Origin: Hymenopellis radicata
Taxonomy: Eukaryota > Basidiomycota > Agaricomycetes > Agaricales > Physalacriaceae
Assembly (NCBI GenBank): GCA_015501595.1
Contig: JADNRX010000034.1
Coordinates: 212,643 to 276,642, forward strand
Reading direction: 5' to 3'
Length of the DNA: 64,000 nt
Within the stretch, counting starts at the first letter, position 1; each line of letters begins with the position of its first letter. Made by a program: the position numbers and the translations under genes. This document shows, one piece after another, positions 1-11,664 of the stretch. The notes under the pieces are model-generated. The model saw nothing but the letters and a program-made list of their open reading frames with translations. It did no database searches and was not told where the DNA came from.

Positions 1-698
1 AAGTGAGTGTGTATAAGAATATATTCCGCATTACTGACTAGGTTCGAAACAGGGAGGATACGAAACTGACCTCTACGGACAGTGGCGTACTGATCCCGGC
101 TCCAACGGCTCGGATGTGTGAGTATGGAAAGAGAGGACATTTGTCCCAGCGAAGGCGAAGTCGGTGCTGTGGTTTTGTGGTAGCACAGCTTCAATGTTCT
201 CTGTTCAACAACATATGCTTTTATTTACAGAACTTGGAATTGCGGGAGTCGCAGTAGTCTGCCCTTGAATGCTGCACCCAGTTCAAAAGAGGAAATGTGG
301 CACTAGAGTCTTTTTCTTGGTTAAATTGCATGGAACGAGCTGTATCGTAAGAGATGCACCACCTTCATTGCTCGTTCGCCCCCGTTCCTGCGCCTCCTCT
401 GAAGGCTTCAAGATGGCTAGGTGCGCCACAGGTCCACGACGTGATGGTAGCGCACTTGCAAGCCGGCCGTTTTTCGCAAACACGACGTTTCATGATTAAT
501 CGGTCTTCGCGACTTTTGAATCGCGCTTCACGGCGACTGAGCAGCATGGATTGTGGTCCCAGGCGTCCTTTCACACTCAGTGTCCTGGAAACGGAAGCGT
601 CGGAGACCCGTTCTTTGACAACTTCTACGCGTCTACTGTGCCAAGTCTTGCATAGTACAACAAAAAGGTTGAATTTTCTTCTTACTATTGACGCTGTA
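1..698. other. Left edge, no supported gene
   Basis: Open frames on both strands here overlap one another and match no family I recognise. The 3' UTR of the GH5 relic on the minus strand probably occupies the right part. Confidence 0.4.
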
Positions 699-2180
699 TT
701 AACAGTAATGCTGCGCATAATCCTCGCGTGCAGCAGCCACTCCCTGATTAAATCCATGCTCTGCAATCCTTCAGTCAAACCCTCCCACCTCCTAGGCAAA
801 AAAGAGCACACGTACCGAACTCCCAATAACCATCCCCACTCCTGCGACGCGCCCACTCCGTCTTAAATCCAATCTCTGGAGCTGGAGCACCAAGGGGCAC
901 AGAGCGGAAGAATGCATAGGAATCATCCCATCCTGTCGCAAATCCTTGCTCGAACCGCTCGTGATCATACTGTCCTGGGTGCTGATCCCACCACGCATTA
1001 TGAGCAGCTAGAGATCATCGAAAAAGTCACCCTCAAGAAAACGGTCAGAGCAGGAGGTTTCACTACCTTGACTTTGAACGCGCTGCGCATCCCGTCTGTG
1101 CTGATCAGCCCCATCGACAGGAATACGTCCACGCAAGCCCCCGAGCCAGGCAGGGAGAACCTCGCTCAGCTGCACATCGCGGAAACTCCAACCGTTATCC
1201 CAGCCTTCGCCCTTTTTGTATGTCCAGAAGAACCAGCCAGCACATGTGCGCTCAAAGAGCTCCAATTGCGCCTTAGCGAAAACACGATGCTCCACGTCGT
1301 TGTCGAATTTGATGGACCCGGGGTTGAGGGCGGCGGACCATTCGCCAACGACGAGGGAGCTCCCAACGCGTCCGAGGGTCTGGACGATGCCGTTGTTCGG
1401 GTCGCGGAGGGTGCCGGCGTGGTCGTGTGCAGACGTCTGGATGTCTTGTCCCGTGAAGCAACGATAGAGATGATGGTCCAGCACCAGCATATTGGGAGTG
1501 TGTCCTTGGACCGATTTTATGTATTCGGCATAGTTGTCGGTCTGCCAGCATTCGCCGAGGTAGAGTGGAATCGTTGGATCGAGAGCAGGATGGCCTTGGT
1601 CGCTTCGGAGTACCAGTCTTTCAAAAGCGTGTCGGATGGAGGAGCGGGCTCATTGAGGAGCTCGATCCCAACAGCATTTGGGTACGCGTTATTCAGAAGA
1701 CGAATGAGGGTAAGAAGGACATGAATGGTATGATCGCGATGACGCGACGAGTTAAAGAACTCGGGCTCTTTGGATGTACCTCCATGGGAATCGTGGTTCT
1801 GCTTGCCTGGGGCAGCGTGGAGATCTTTTGAATAGAATCAGCTACATGCTGCGGAACTGCCAGTACTGAAATGACAAACCTAGTAGGACTCCGATACCAT
1901 ACCGGAGGGCTGTCTGGATTGCGTTCACAATCCTAGGCCCCGCACCACAAAACACAGAATGCATGTCCTTAAAGTGTGTCTTTTCCAGGATCGAAGGATC
2001 AGCACCACACAAGTGGTAATATCCTATCTGTAATGATGATGATTCGTCACCCACGCTAACATTTGGTTGAGAAGAAACAAACTGGTATGCGGACAGTGTT
2101 GATACCTTTGCTCGCAAGGTATTCCCAGTCCGGCTCGGTAATCCAGGTATCCCAGTGCTGTTCGAGGATCTGCTTCGCAT
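699..2180 (-). pseudogene. GH5 exo-beta-1,3-glucanase relic (glucan 1,3-beta-glucosidase)
   Basis: Exons can be followed at 2083-2180, 1880-2027, 1067-1824, 816-1007 and 699-760, each bounded by GT/AG. They encode the body of a GH5 exo-1,3-beta-glucanase, a secreted or membrane-anchored enzyme that trims cell-wall beta-1,3-glucan. Visible landmarks are HWDTWITEPDW, IGYYHLCG, DLHAAPGKQN, the acid/base ELLNEP, LDHHLYRCF, the nucleophile VVGEWS and the C-terminal WWDQHPGQYDHERFEQGF and YWEFEHGFNQG. Two defects argue against a working gene. One base is missing in the conserved stretch near 1581-1590, where AILALDP is expected, so the frame breaks between the two catalytic glutamates. The N-terminal GVNLGGW-type segment is not found upstream. 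An ATG at 2373 followed by a hydrophobic stretch could be an old signal anchor. A sequencing error at the single base is the alternative. Confidence 0.85.
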
Positions 2181-2189
2181 TACTGCCTT

Positions 2190-3430
2190 TGGTTCAGCTG
2201 GTAAGATGCTCAACATCTTCCTGTCTTAGATTAATCGAATACACGGATTCACGACATGGTACAATTCATCCCGAATAAGAGTTCAATGAATCCCAGGAGC
2301 GGGCGACGTGTATCGTTATAGCGAGCAAGCCCAAGCCAGTGATAACATGGGCGCGCCATCGCTGCGATGCCATGAACCTATACTGACAGACACAACTGCA
2401 TTTCATCAGCAAGAAAGAGCTTTGAAGGTTATAGACAATTGACAGGCAGTCACGATCACATGCATCAAACGCTGCATTTGAAGAATCATTGTCACTATGT
2501 TCGTCATACTACGGTGTTTGAACAATCAGTCATCGAAAGGGCACGTCGCCACCATCAATTTCATCAGACTCACAAAGAACCTCTCCAAAGGATCATGCTG
2601 GGTCATAGCGTCGGCGCGTCCAAGTCAAAAGCAAGAGGTCGCTTCGAACGAGAGTCGTCCATTCGTCCACTATGGTGTACGACAACGACCTAACGTTTTC
2701 CTATTCTTCCCTTCGGTCGACACTTCCACGATTAGCCGACGAAGCAGATGAACTCGTACCGCAGACTATGGACCAGCCACACACGCTCCTGCTTGACGAC
2801 AGACTGCCCAGGGAAAGGGAAGCAGAGTCCGAACGCCACTTGGAAATCAGCTCTTACATTTTGGACCACCGTGAATGGCAGCCAGGTCACTTGCCGCCCC
2901 GACCGCGGCTTGGACCTGCTACCGGAGGAAAGGACAGTGCACAGAAGGCAGTCGAGCAGAAGGAAAGGCTGACACATAGACACTTAATCCCGACTGACTA
3001 TACTGCGATGCAGACTTACATGACCACGGATCCACGGAGGAGAGGTCGAGATGTATTTGATTGCAGCCAGCCACGACTAGAAGGCAGACGGTTAGTACCC
3101 GGATTTCTATTGTAAGATTACAGGCTGACCGCGACAGTCCTGTCACCGGAAGAGGGGAGGGTTCGAAGCCGACGATGGGATACCGGCCAGATAGAAAAGA
3201 ACGGTCGGTGTTTGATTTGCACCTGGATCTTTTAGAGCCTAAAACTGCAAATAGACTAATAGTTAATGGACCGGTGTATCCAAGACAACGAAGGCAGACC
3301 GACTTCAAGACTTTCAAGTTACAGGACGGTCATCCGGAGAGAACAGGGCGTCAACGGTTCGTATCTTTGTATAAGTCTGATCAGAGTGATATGATCTTAC
3401 GAGCCCGTAGACAAGCCTCCCCCAACCGAA
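2190..3430. other. Unassigned stretch with plus-strand open frames
   Basis: Plus-strand frames from about 2672 to 3115 and 3061 to 3576 are open and charged, but overlap in different phases and match nothing I recognise. They may be early exons or a decayed part of the gene that follows. Confidence 0.25.
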
Positions 3431-3433
3431 AGA

Positions 3434-4130
3434 GTGACGTTGGACGACTACATTCGAGAGGTGGCGGACATACACAAGGAAGTGACGAGTGCGTATCCTC
3501 AACTTTCAGCCTTAAACGAGCTCATATCGAATGCGAAGGCCGCTTTCCACAATCTCGCCGAACACGACGCAGGTGAAAAGGAAATCTTGGGAGGACAAGG
3601 TCGAGCATACAGCAGCTCAGTCGACCATCCAGAAAGCGTCTTCGAATGCTGCTAGCCACGCAGCCACGACTGGTTCTCGTGAAAACATTCACGCACCTCC
3701 GACCACCGGAAGGAAACCAAAGCTGCAAGAATCCAAACTAGTTGCCTTCCCTCCGCAGCCCTCTAGGGAAGTCAAACCTGAAGGACTCCGCCACGGTTCC
3801 ATGTTGACAAAGCTTCAAGACCGTTGCTACGTGGACGAGTTCCGCCAGAGCATGCGGCGCCAGAGGAATATCGACCAAGATCCTTGGGTGCGCAAAGGAT
3901 CTATTAAGCCGGACTCTGTCGTGTGTGAACGGTGTAGGCAGAGAATCACGTTGAAGAAGAGGAAGAGGGAAGACGAGGATGTGCAAGGCGGGTGCAACAA
4001 CTCCGGGTGGGCTGAACACAAAGAGAAGTGTTATCTCTTATACGTTAAGTGGTGCGAGGAGCAGAAGTATGATCCTAAGAAGATGCGTGACCTTGAAGAC
4101 AAAAGAGGGGCGTCGACTCAAAAGATTTAG
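3434..4130 (+). CDS. Unrecognised protein with C-terminal Cys/His cluster
   Basis: Two overlapping plus-strand frames, about 3434-3600 (MTLDDYIREVADIHKEV) and 3540-4130, look like parts of one gene joined by an intron or a frameshift that I could not place with certainty. The C-terminal 70 residues carry VVCERCRQRITL followed by GWAEHKEKCYLLYVKWC, a C-x2-C then H-x4-C arrangement. This resembles the short zinc-ribbon-like tail of several basidiomycete proteins of unknown function that contain CxxCGKxI and WxxHxxxC motifs. The rest is basic and low in complexity. No catalytic motif is visible. I am fairly sure the C-terminal part is coding and unsure of the 5' structure. Confidence 0.4.
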
Positions 4131-4338
4131 TTTAGACGAGATGTATGTAAAACTTGGCAGGACCTGAAAATGCCATTAGGCACAAATGAACGTACACTTC
4201 AATGTTGCGCGTCCGAGCCGACATCACAAGAAGATCAGACGGGGTACAGTACCGGATGAGGGGAACTCACATAGAATGCTGCGAACTTTGTGGAAGACAT
4301 GATTTTCGCAGAATGGGATTTATTTCGCAGTCCTGGCG

Positions 4339-4748
4339 CTACTTTTTCCTCCGCGGACTACTGCGGGGCGGCCTAATAGTCTGAGCCTTATGGGAACTTC
4401 GACAATGTCTCGTCATATTCGATTTAACGTTGAACGCGCGCCCACATACAGGATACGGACAGACAAAAGCTACTCTTTAGTTTATTTTTCATTGCTTAAC
4501 ATTAAGAATAGGTGCACGGAACACGTACGTTTTGCTCCTGTATGGATGTTTGTGTGTATCTGCAGGCTACTTGGCCGAAAAAAAGTCCTTCCGCAGTGCT
4601 CGCATGGGTAGGTCTTCAGTTGACTGTCATTGATGGCGGCAGGATCCATGCCAAGTTCTGTATCAGAGCCAAGTTGGTCCTCCTCTTTAGCTGAAGAGGA
4701 CAGGACCATGTCATGGAAGATGTGATCTACAGAGTGATACTCAGTCAC
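4339..4748 (-). CDS. C2H2 zinc-finger protein, two tandem fingers
   Basis: The last exon (4339-4469) joins the previous one (4529 upward) across a GTACGT...TAG intron at 4470-4528. The join restores the finger linker HTGAKPFVCP. Finger 1 reads CEHCGRTFFRPSSLQIHTNIH and finger 2 CPYPVCGRAFNVKSNMTRH, both standard C2H2 spacings. Tandem fingers of this SSLQIH/SNMRRH type are common in basidiomycete transcription factors and sit close to the C-terminus, as here, ahead of a basic tail ending at the TAG. The acidic segment before finger 1 (SSSAKEEDQLGSD) could be regulatory. The true start lies upstream: minus-strand frames to about 5393 may hold earlier exons, but I could not join them. Probable nuclear DNA-binding protein; target unknown. 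Confidence 0.75.
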
Positions 4749-4768
4749 AATTTCACAAAGAAAATGTG

Positions 4769-5445
4769 TTAGTAGCTAACCGGAATACATTTCTTGAAGC
4801 GATGGGAGAGCTGGAGTGGGCATGAGTATGGTAAATCGGAGGGATGTGCCCCGTTGGGTGCTATCAACGCGACTACGTACTTTTTATAGAGCGTCTCAGT
4901 CATCTTAAGGGTAGCAGGACGCCCATCTTTGGAGACGAGACTTTTGGTCATCGTGTATGAGGCATTGCACCGAGAGCCGAGTCCGAACGACAGATCACGC
5001 ACTGGTGTACATGTTGGGAACAATCGCTGTACCTATCCTTGATTCAACCAGGACTCTACAAATGTCATTCTGGATACAAGACTCGGCGGAATGCAAACCG
5101 AAGGCAATGCATCATCTATTGATTTCATCAGGCGGCGGTCAGCACGCGTTATGAAGTGCGTTGGAAGATTTCTCCGAGGGTGGAAACAAGAATGGCTTCA
5201 CCGCCACTGTGTGTAGTCCATGAATGATGAGAGTCGACGTCCCGACATCTGGGCCGTTGATTGAGCGGTAGTCGGCGATGTCGATGAGTTTTAAGTTGGA
5301 GACTGAACACAGTGAACGAGCAATGTATAAAGAAGGTTGCTCTCGAGGATTGTACTGGTCTCTGAATCTGGGGAGTCGGGAAAAGAGACACAATACTTAG
5401 AGTCAGAGGCAGTGTCGCGTTATTCCGCAACGCCCCCGATATCAA
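4769..5445 (-). other. Possible 5' exons or promoter of the C2H2 gene
   Basis: Minus-strand frames at 4769-5023 and 5139-5393 are open and moderately protein-like (SLYIARSLCSVSNLKLIDIAD), in the right orientation to be upstream exons of the zinc-finger gene. I could not find splice sites that join them, so this is only a suggestion. Confidence 0.25.
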
Positions 5446-5567
5446 ACACGTTGGCGTCGTACCCCGGTCCGGTCCGAATTCTTTCTCTGGCGATCACTTT
5501 AGCAAAATATTCAGAGGTGTGGCGTACCCTCTGTCTCGGACGACGACGATTTCGGAACGAGCAGGTT

Positions 5568-8232
5568 ATGCGCGGTGGCGCCCTGCTATGGACGATACGC
5601 CGTGCTGTTCATAACGACGCGAAAACTACGGCGGGACTAGACGCTGTGACCAGAGACTCCCAAAAGCCCGGCGCGAGGACGCGGCGGGCCAGAACCTTAC
5701 AGAGAGACAGGATTTCAGCGACTCTGCCGCTGGATCATCCCCAGCCGTCCACCTCTTACACAGCATCCTCCGTCATCTCCAACCTCCTGCGCTCACTGAA
5801 TCACCACAAAAATCCAACGTCTATATACAATACTTACACCTCCGCCTGTATCGCGCTTACCCCCACTGGCATCCCTTTGCATATACACCAGCTCGCCCTG
5901 CGCAAGGTGACCCCAGTAGAGAAGGAACTCAAGGAGGGCAGCGTTCGGAGACCAAAGCAAAGCGGGCCAAGAGTAGCCTTTAGCGGAGAGGACCGGCTTC
6001 GGGTTGTCGGTCAGAACACCTTTTAATGTGGCGTGTTTAAATATTGATTGATTTATAGTCAGGAACATACGAGCCGCGCGTGCCGCACAAGGCTCCGACG
6101 ACACAGAATGGTCCGCCGTCGACGACTTCAATCACATCCTCAGGCAATTCGCCGCAGTCGGAAACCACCTGGGATGCTTGTCCATTCTCTCAGAGATGGC
6201 CAACTCTGCTATTCTCCCTTCGCGTTCGTCTATTGGATATACACTTCAAGCCATCGCAAATCGCCTTGCGCTCCCGTCACGCGTCAAACTCAGGGAAGCA
6301 CGCCAAACTGCAGCTAAACGCAGCTTTCAAACTGTGCTGGTGATGATGCGAGAGCGCAAGGAATTGGTGACGAGTATGAACTGGGACTTGTTGATGAGGG
6401 TGGCTGCCAGCCTTTGCAACGATAGGCAATTCAAGTGGCTGCTCAAATGGGGCTACCGTATCGACTTGCAGGCGCCAGATCGACCTGTTCTAGAGAAACC
6501 AGAGGTGGGACTGTTGGTTCCTCCGGACAGACCACTTCATTTTAGCGTGGCCAGTCTCAACGCCCTTCTGGAGTGGCTGAGTCGAAGAGGCGACGCCGGG
6601 AAACTCGTAAGCGCGTTTGAAGTCCTTACCTCTGAGGTCAAGGGCATCGAGGCGTATGACGATCAAGACGATGACGAGTGGGGTGAGCAGTCACTCGATG
6701 GGTGGGCATACCCGAGTACGCAGCCAAATACCGCTTCGTACAACATTCTCCTCCGTGGTGTATGCCATTTTGGGCATACGGTCCTTGCGCGCCATTATCT
6801 CTACGCGGCATACAGGCTGGAAAGGACACAAATGCATGCCCGCCGGAAAAAGCTGGGGGAGGACACTCCGGCGCCGACGTTCAACGTGAATCGGGATATG
6901 ATTCTGAGCGTGTTTGGACTGGCAAACAGGCGGAAGCACACTGCGTTGATGGTGTGGCTGGATCAGCGTCTCATTCCTGGGGTCTTGAAGAGAAAGCGGG
7001 CGGAGGTGAGGAAAATAGAGAGAACGAAGGCGTTGAAACCTGGGACGTTTGTACCACGGCAGCCCGTGAAAGGCGTCGAGGCCGGCTTGGCTTACTCGCC
7101 TGAGGTCAAAAAGGAAAATTTCCTGCAGCGAGTTGGACTTGTTCCTCCAACCGTGGACACATCACCCCTTCCTCCGACTCAGCATCAGAAGTTCCTGAAC
7201 GCTTCCTTGCACATCAAGCTCTTGAAGCGGGACATATCCGAGATCGAGACTCTTCGAGCGCATATCCGTGTTATCATCGAACGCACCCGACAGCGCACGA
7301 AAGAGTACCTTGGTAGGCGCGTATGGGCAGCAAAACCGATATATATTCCCTTACTACGCAGGCGTACTGCTGTCCCCCGCAATCTCTGGCGGAACATTGT
7401 ATCATTCACCCCGCTGAGTCCTGAGGCGCAGCGATACCAACCTGGGCGCAAGAGAATGCGCCGAATGCGTGTTATTCGATGGCGACGTTGTGTTAAGCTT
7501 AAAATGACGGCGTGGCATAGGCGCTGGGGGCACAAAACCACGCGACCACGGTCCAGGGACATTTGGCGCCGGTGGGAGAGGCTAAGGGAGAGAGAGCGGG
7601 TGTTGGACACGGCTGAGCAGGAGGATGCCGTGCGGGTAGCGGCTTGGCTGGAGGGCCGCGAGGTAGTAAGGTTAATTCAACCTCTTGAGGATGAAAGTGT
7701 GTTCCTTGCCCGCAACGGGCTCACCAAGGAGGCCATTTTCGAGGAGTGGGTACAGATCCTCCGCGAAAGGGAAGAGTATAATCGGTTACGGGCAACTACT
7801 GGGAAGCTAGGACCGTCACTTCTCAAAACATCCATCGCAGCCACTCCGCGCCCTCCAGCTGACGTTGACTCTGGCGCTGAACGCCGGCCTAACACGCCAG
7901 AGTCTGACTCCAACTCCGGGCGATGGCCCAACACACCGCCCTCCAACGACTCCGGCCTCGACTCTGAGCGTCCCACTCCAACATACACCGACGACGAATA
8001 CCTCTTCTCTGACCCCAAGACGAACCCCACACTCATCCGCCGCATCGCGACGACCTCGTTCCTCGCGTCGCAGGGCCTCATCTACACTCCGTTGCAGAAG
8101 TCCGAGATGGTGCGGGCGGCGTGGGAGTTCCGCGGGATCGCGAAGCGTGGTGGGACGCTGCCGCGGATAATTAACGAGAAGCTGAAGAAGAAGCGGAAGG
8201 GGTGGTTGAGGTTTAGGCCGGAGGAGGAGTAG
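5568..8232 (+). CDS. Mitochondrial PPR-like (pentatricopeptide) protein
   Basis: Two exons, 5568-6009 and 6059-8232, with a 49 nt intron whose removal joins the frames (RLRVV to VRNIRAARAA) and gives 871 residues. The start ATG at 5568 opens an Arg-rich, acid-poor leader (MRGGALLWTIRRAVHND) of the kind used for mitochondrial import. PPR-like helical pairs are visible around DDFNHILRQFAAVGNHLGCL, SVASLNALLEWLSRRGDAGK and TASYNILLRGVCHFGHTVL. The second half is very basic with an acidic Ser/Pro-rich insert (about codons 700-770) and a Lys/Arg-rich end. Fungal proteins of this build bind mitochondrial transcripts and act in their processing, stability or translation. The specific RNA target cannot be read from sequence. 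The family assignment is good; the individual PPR repeats are degenerate. Confidence 0.75.
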
Positions 8233-8355
8233 AGTTAGTGCGCTGTATATATTACTAGTGGAGATGGGTCGTGTATTAATGATTTCTGATTTCACAGAGT
8301 GTGGCGGTCATGCCTCTTATTCTTTCATACAACAAACGGGAGCGAGTCTGCATGA

Positions 8356-9147
8356 TTAGACCGTGAATGTCTCCCCCGTCGTATCCGCCCGGTACATAAA
8401 CCAGAACGCCTTATCCACATGCCCCTTTCTGACTTCAAAATACACTCCATCCTCCGATCCCTCGATGCGGTGAGGCGCAGACACAAATCTGGGAGTGTCA
8501 GGGTAAACAAACTGGACGTCGTAATACATCTTTGCAGTGATGTTCAGACGCATTGGTATTTGTCCGCCCGCCAAGGGATGAAGGTCAACGCTATCTGGAA
8601 GGGAGGAGATTATACCAGGCTCGCATTGGAAGGCTTAACGCATTACGTACCGCCTGCAGTAAGGAGAGTCGCAACCTGAGCCGTGCCGGTCGCCAATAGC
8701 TGTGCGCTTGATTTCCGTGTGAAAAGGTTCTTCTCCTTCATGTACAGGTTGATCGTGAGTACGGCCGTGGCGGGGCTGACGGTGCTAATAGTCCTCTGTT
8801 ACATAGAGCCTTTGAGTTCTTAGTAAGAAACGTACAACTCCGCCACGCTGTCTTCGAATCCCGCCTGTACTCCCCCGCGCGGCGTAAATCTCGCGACTTG
8901 TGGAGGCTTTCCCGCTGCGATGAACTCGAGATGAAATTCTCTCCGGAACCTGACCAGCCGATTTCGAGATGAAAAGGTGAGGTTGTGTCGTATTTCTACC
9001 AATGACACTGACGGTGAGGACGGAAAAAGAGAATGGACAGTCAAGTTCACCCGGGATGTACAGCCTGACGGACTTCTTACTGGAAGAGCGCGCCGCTGCG
9101 ATTGTGAGTTTCTTGGGGACTGGGATGGGAACGTAGCAAGTTGCCAT
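8356..9147 (-). CDS. Small unknown protein, possibly a beta-sandwich (C2-like) fold
   Basis: Four exons, 9081-9147, 8836-9007, 8651-8793 and 8356-8594, joined by short GT/AG introns (one of them ~42 nt) give 206 residues. No family is recognised with confidence. Alternating hydrophobic strands (LVEIRHNLTF, REFHLEFIAAG, TAVLTINLYMKEKNL, MRLNITAKMYYDVQFVYP) look like a beta-sandwich, and the LTINLYMKEK strand resembles the TLxLxVxDxxR strand of C2 domains, but the Ca-binding aspartates are not obvious. There is no signal peptide or membrane segment. The intron between exons 2 and 3 has two nearly equivalent donor/acceptor choices that both keep frame, so two residues there are uncertain. Confidence 0.55.
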
Positions 9148-9846
9148 TGTAAGGACAGCGGGTCGATAAGTACGGGCCTTTCGTCTGTATTTATGGGAGA
9201 ATAAGCGCTGCCAGGGCGTCTATTACGCTAGTGTGGCGCACGCTGCCCATGAGGCCACTGAGAAGATGGTTGACGAGAGAAAAAGGCATAGAAGAATCCG
9301 AACGCCCAGTGTCCAGCTAGAGTTCAAGATGAACTTGGCAACACCGATGCTGTATTGGATCCTGCACGCTCGCAAAGTAGTAGGAAGTTCGACTAAGGTA
9401 ATGGGCTACTTAAACGACCTCTGTCGCATCATAGATTCTAGGATTATGAATATCCAGAAATGTGAAGATTGTACCTTGAAAACTTGATATGAATACGGAG
9501 TTGATTTAAGCTGCAAATAGTCATAGTGGTGGATATAGTTGAACGGCACACGGAAAGCTTGCACGCGAATACGCCTTGCGTAACTTATGTAAATAAGGAA
9601 ATCAAACACTCACCTAAGCAGTGTGGCGCGTCAAATTGAAGGCACAAAACTAGTAAAATCCTCATTTTATCCAACTTGAGTAGGACACATAGTATGCTAC
9701 ACTCCGAAAGCAAGAAGCAATATAGTACACGTATAGAACGACGATAAATAAATAGTCAAGACTCGGATCATGAGGGTATGTACGATAGATAGATAGATTG
9801 ATTGATATCCGGTTTGAAATGAACCACCCACACAAACATTTTTCCT
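9148..9846. other. Intergenic, no supported gene
   Basis: AT-richer than its neighbours, with a short GATA run near 9783-9800 and only short overlapping open frames. It probably contains the 3' region of the disordered protein gene and the promoter of the small unknown gene. Confidence 0.4.
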
Positions 9847-11664
9847 TCACCCCTCCTTCGCCGCAACAGGCTTCGCTCCGTTAATCGTCCTCGCCAGCTT
9901 CGAAATCGCGTCGCCCGTAATAACAGGCCTCCTCAGCGGCGCGCTCTGCGTCCTAGCATGCGCGTTCCCATTCCCATTCACGCTTCCCTGCCCAAACCCA
10001 TTCGCATGTCCGTTCCCATTCCCGAACTTGTCAAACCCCCGCCCACCGCCGTTGAAATTACCCCCGCGTCCCTCCCGGAAGCGGGGGTTGCCAAAAAAAG
10101 GCCGGCCGGTCGAGTGTGCACGGCCATGTGTGGCGCTCAACAGGTGGCGGTCGAACGCGGTTTCTCCACCTCCAATACTGCTTTCATCCTTCTTGTTGAC
10201 ACTCTCATCCAGCTCCTTGAACGGAGGCGTCGGCGTCGTATGCGTGTGGTCCGTGAAACTCCCGCTGATGGAGGCGAACGTTATCTCTCCTCCATCTGCG
10301 GGTTTCGGGGCGTGGATCGACGCGCCAAGACCATCATTGGCAGGAGGCTGTTGCAGTGGCGTGTGCGCCCTAGAATAGGGATGCACAAACGGCGCTGGCT
10401 GCGCATACGGATTGGGCGAGTGTGGATGTGGCATGAGATTCTGGAACCGAGGCGATGGCGGAGGACGCGGGTGGGGGGAAGGATTGCGCGGTGGCGGAGG
10501 ACCATTGCCATTAATGTTTAGATATTTAGGAGTCGGGTTCGGGGATGGAGGCGCTGTTGGGTTTCGACTGTTGGCGTTACTGTTCTTACCGCCCCGCCCA
10601 GCAGGACGGATCCCGGCGCCTTTTTCCCGCCTGGAGTGCGCGAGTACCGGCGTCGCGCCTTGGGGTTTGGCCGGGAGAGATGGGTGTATAGGCAACTTGG
10701 GTGACGAAGTCGCGGACAACTCACCCTCGGTATGGGGAATGGGCTGTAGATCCGGAAGGGGAGTAAGCTTAAGGCCATCGACGATAATGGGCGAAATCAT
10801 TTCGACTTCCTGGGACGCATCCTTCATGCTTGTGACACCCCAATCATCCAAATCCGGTAAGCCGTCGTCCTCATCGTCACCTGCCCAATCAATATGGCTT
10901 CCGGGCGTTGAAGGCCGTCCTTCGTTGCTAATCACGCTTGCGCGGACTCGCTCTACGAAGGCGTCGATATCTGCCCGTGCAGAGTTGGGTGGCTGTAGTC
11001 CCAAACCTTTGGCAGCAGCAGGAGGCAAAGGAGCCGTATGTGGCGCAAGTAGAGAGGACTGAGACGAAGACGGTTTAAGCGGACTGGGCCGACCCGCACG
11101 ACGCTTTTTGGAAGAAGTCGGAGAAGAGGTGGCAGCAATGTTTATCTTGGGAACTGAGGTATTTATGACTGGAGGGGCAGGGGCAGTAGGCTGAGCAACG
11201 GGCTGGGCGGAACGACGGCGGGAGGGCCGAGCTTTCTCTTTTGGAGTAGTTGTAGCTGGAGGTGGACCTGGAGGTGGAGCTGGAGTTGGAGCTGGAGTTG
11301 AGATGGTATTGGCAGGTTTAGAGCCTCGTTTCTTGTCCGTAAGGCGCGCTTCCAGTGTAGGCTTTTCTTCCTTCTTGGGTTCCTCTTTCTTGACCTCCGC
11401 CTGCTTCGGTTCCTCTTTCTTGCTGCTGCTACTAGCATCTTCTTTCGGCGGCTCCTTGGCTTTCTCCTTCTCTTTCGCAGCCGTGGATCCAGACGGCGTA
11501 TCGGCCGAAGCTTCCCCGGAAGCTTTTCTCGCTGAGCCTCTGTTTCGACCACCTCGTCTCCCGCCACCACCGCCTCTCCGCCCGCCTCTTCCACCCCCGA
11601 ATGCGCTCCCTGCACTAGGCTCTGTCCATCTTGGGTTAGAGGCTGCAGGTGCGGTTGTCGCCAT
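9847..11664 (-). CDS. Large intrinsically disordered RGG/Pro-rich protein
   Basis: Single uninterrupted exon of 605 codons from the ATG at 11664, unusual among these intron-rich genes. The N-terminus is an RGG-type segment (GGGRGGRRGGGGGRRGG), followed by a Lys/Glu-rich coiled or charged block (about residues 60-110), Pro/Ala tracts, a conserved-looking acidic core around DIDAFVERVRASVISNEG and DWAGDDEDDGLPDLDDWGV (roughly 225-280), then Pro/Asn-rich repeats and a second Gly/Asn/Arg-rich stretch (FNGGGRGFDKFGNGNG). RGG boxes bind RNA and promote condensates. By composition this is probably an RNA-associated protein, but no folded RNA-binding domain is seen. The W-D-D-rich core is the part most likely to be conserved between species. 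Confidence 0.75.
   Translation of the reverse strand: MATTAPAASNPRWTEPSAGSAFGGGRGGRRGGGGGRRGGRNRGSARKASGEASADTPSGSTAAKEKEKAKEPPKEDASSSSKKEEPKQAEVKKEEPKKEEKPTLEARLTDKKRGSKPANTISTPAPTPAPPPGPPPATTTPKEKARPSRRRSAQPVAQPTAPAPPVINTSVPKINIAATSSPTSSKKRRAGRPSPLKPSSSQSSLLAPHTAPLPPAAAKGLGLQPPNSARADIDAFVERVRASVISNEGRPSTPGSHIDWAGDDEDDGLPDLDDWGVTSMKDASQEVEMISPIIVDGLKLTPLPDLQPIPHTEGELSATSSPKLPIHPSLPAKPQGATPVLAHSRREKGAGIRPAGRGGKNSNANSRNPTAPPSPNPTPKYLNINGNGPPPPRNPSPHPRPPPSPRFQNLMPHPHSPNPYAQPAPFVHPYSRAHTPLQQPPANDGLGASIHAPKPADGGEITFASISGSFTDHTHTTPTPPFKELDESVNKKDESSIGGGETAFDRHLLSATHGRAHSTGRPFFGNPRFREGRGGNFNGGGRGFDKFGNGNGHANGFGQGSVNGNGNAHARTQSAPLRRPVITGDAISKLARTINGAKPVAAKEG

Noticed and set aside
912..1724. Long plus-strand open frame of 270 codons
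   Set aside because: It is antisense to the GH5 exons, whose motifs and splice sites are clear.
9958..11062. Plus-strand frames of 187 and 216 codons
   Set aside because: They are complements of the GC-rich single-exon disordered protein on the minus strand and have no motif of their own.
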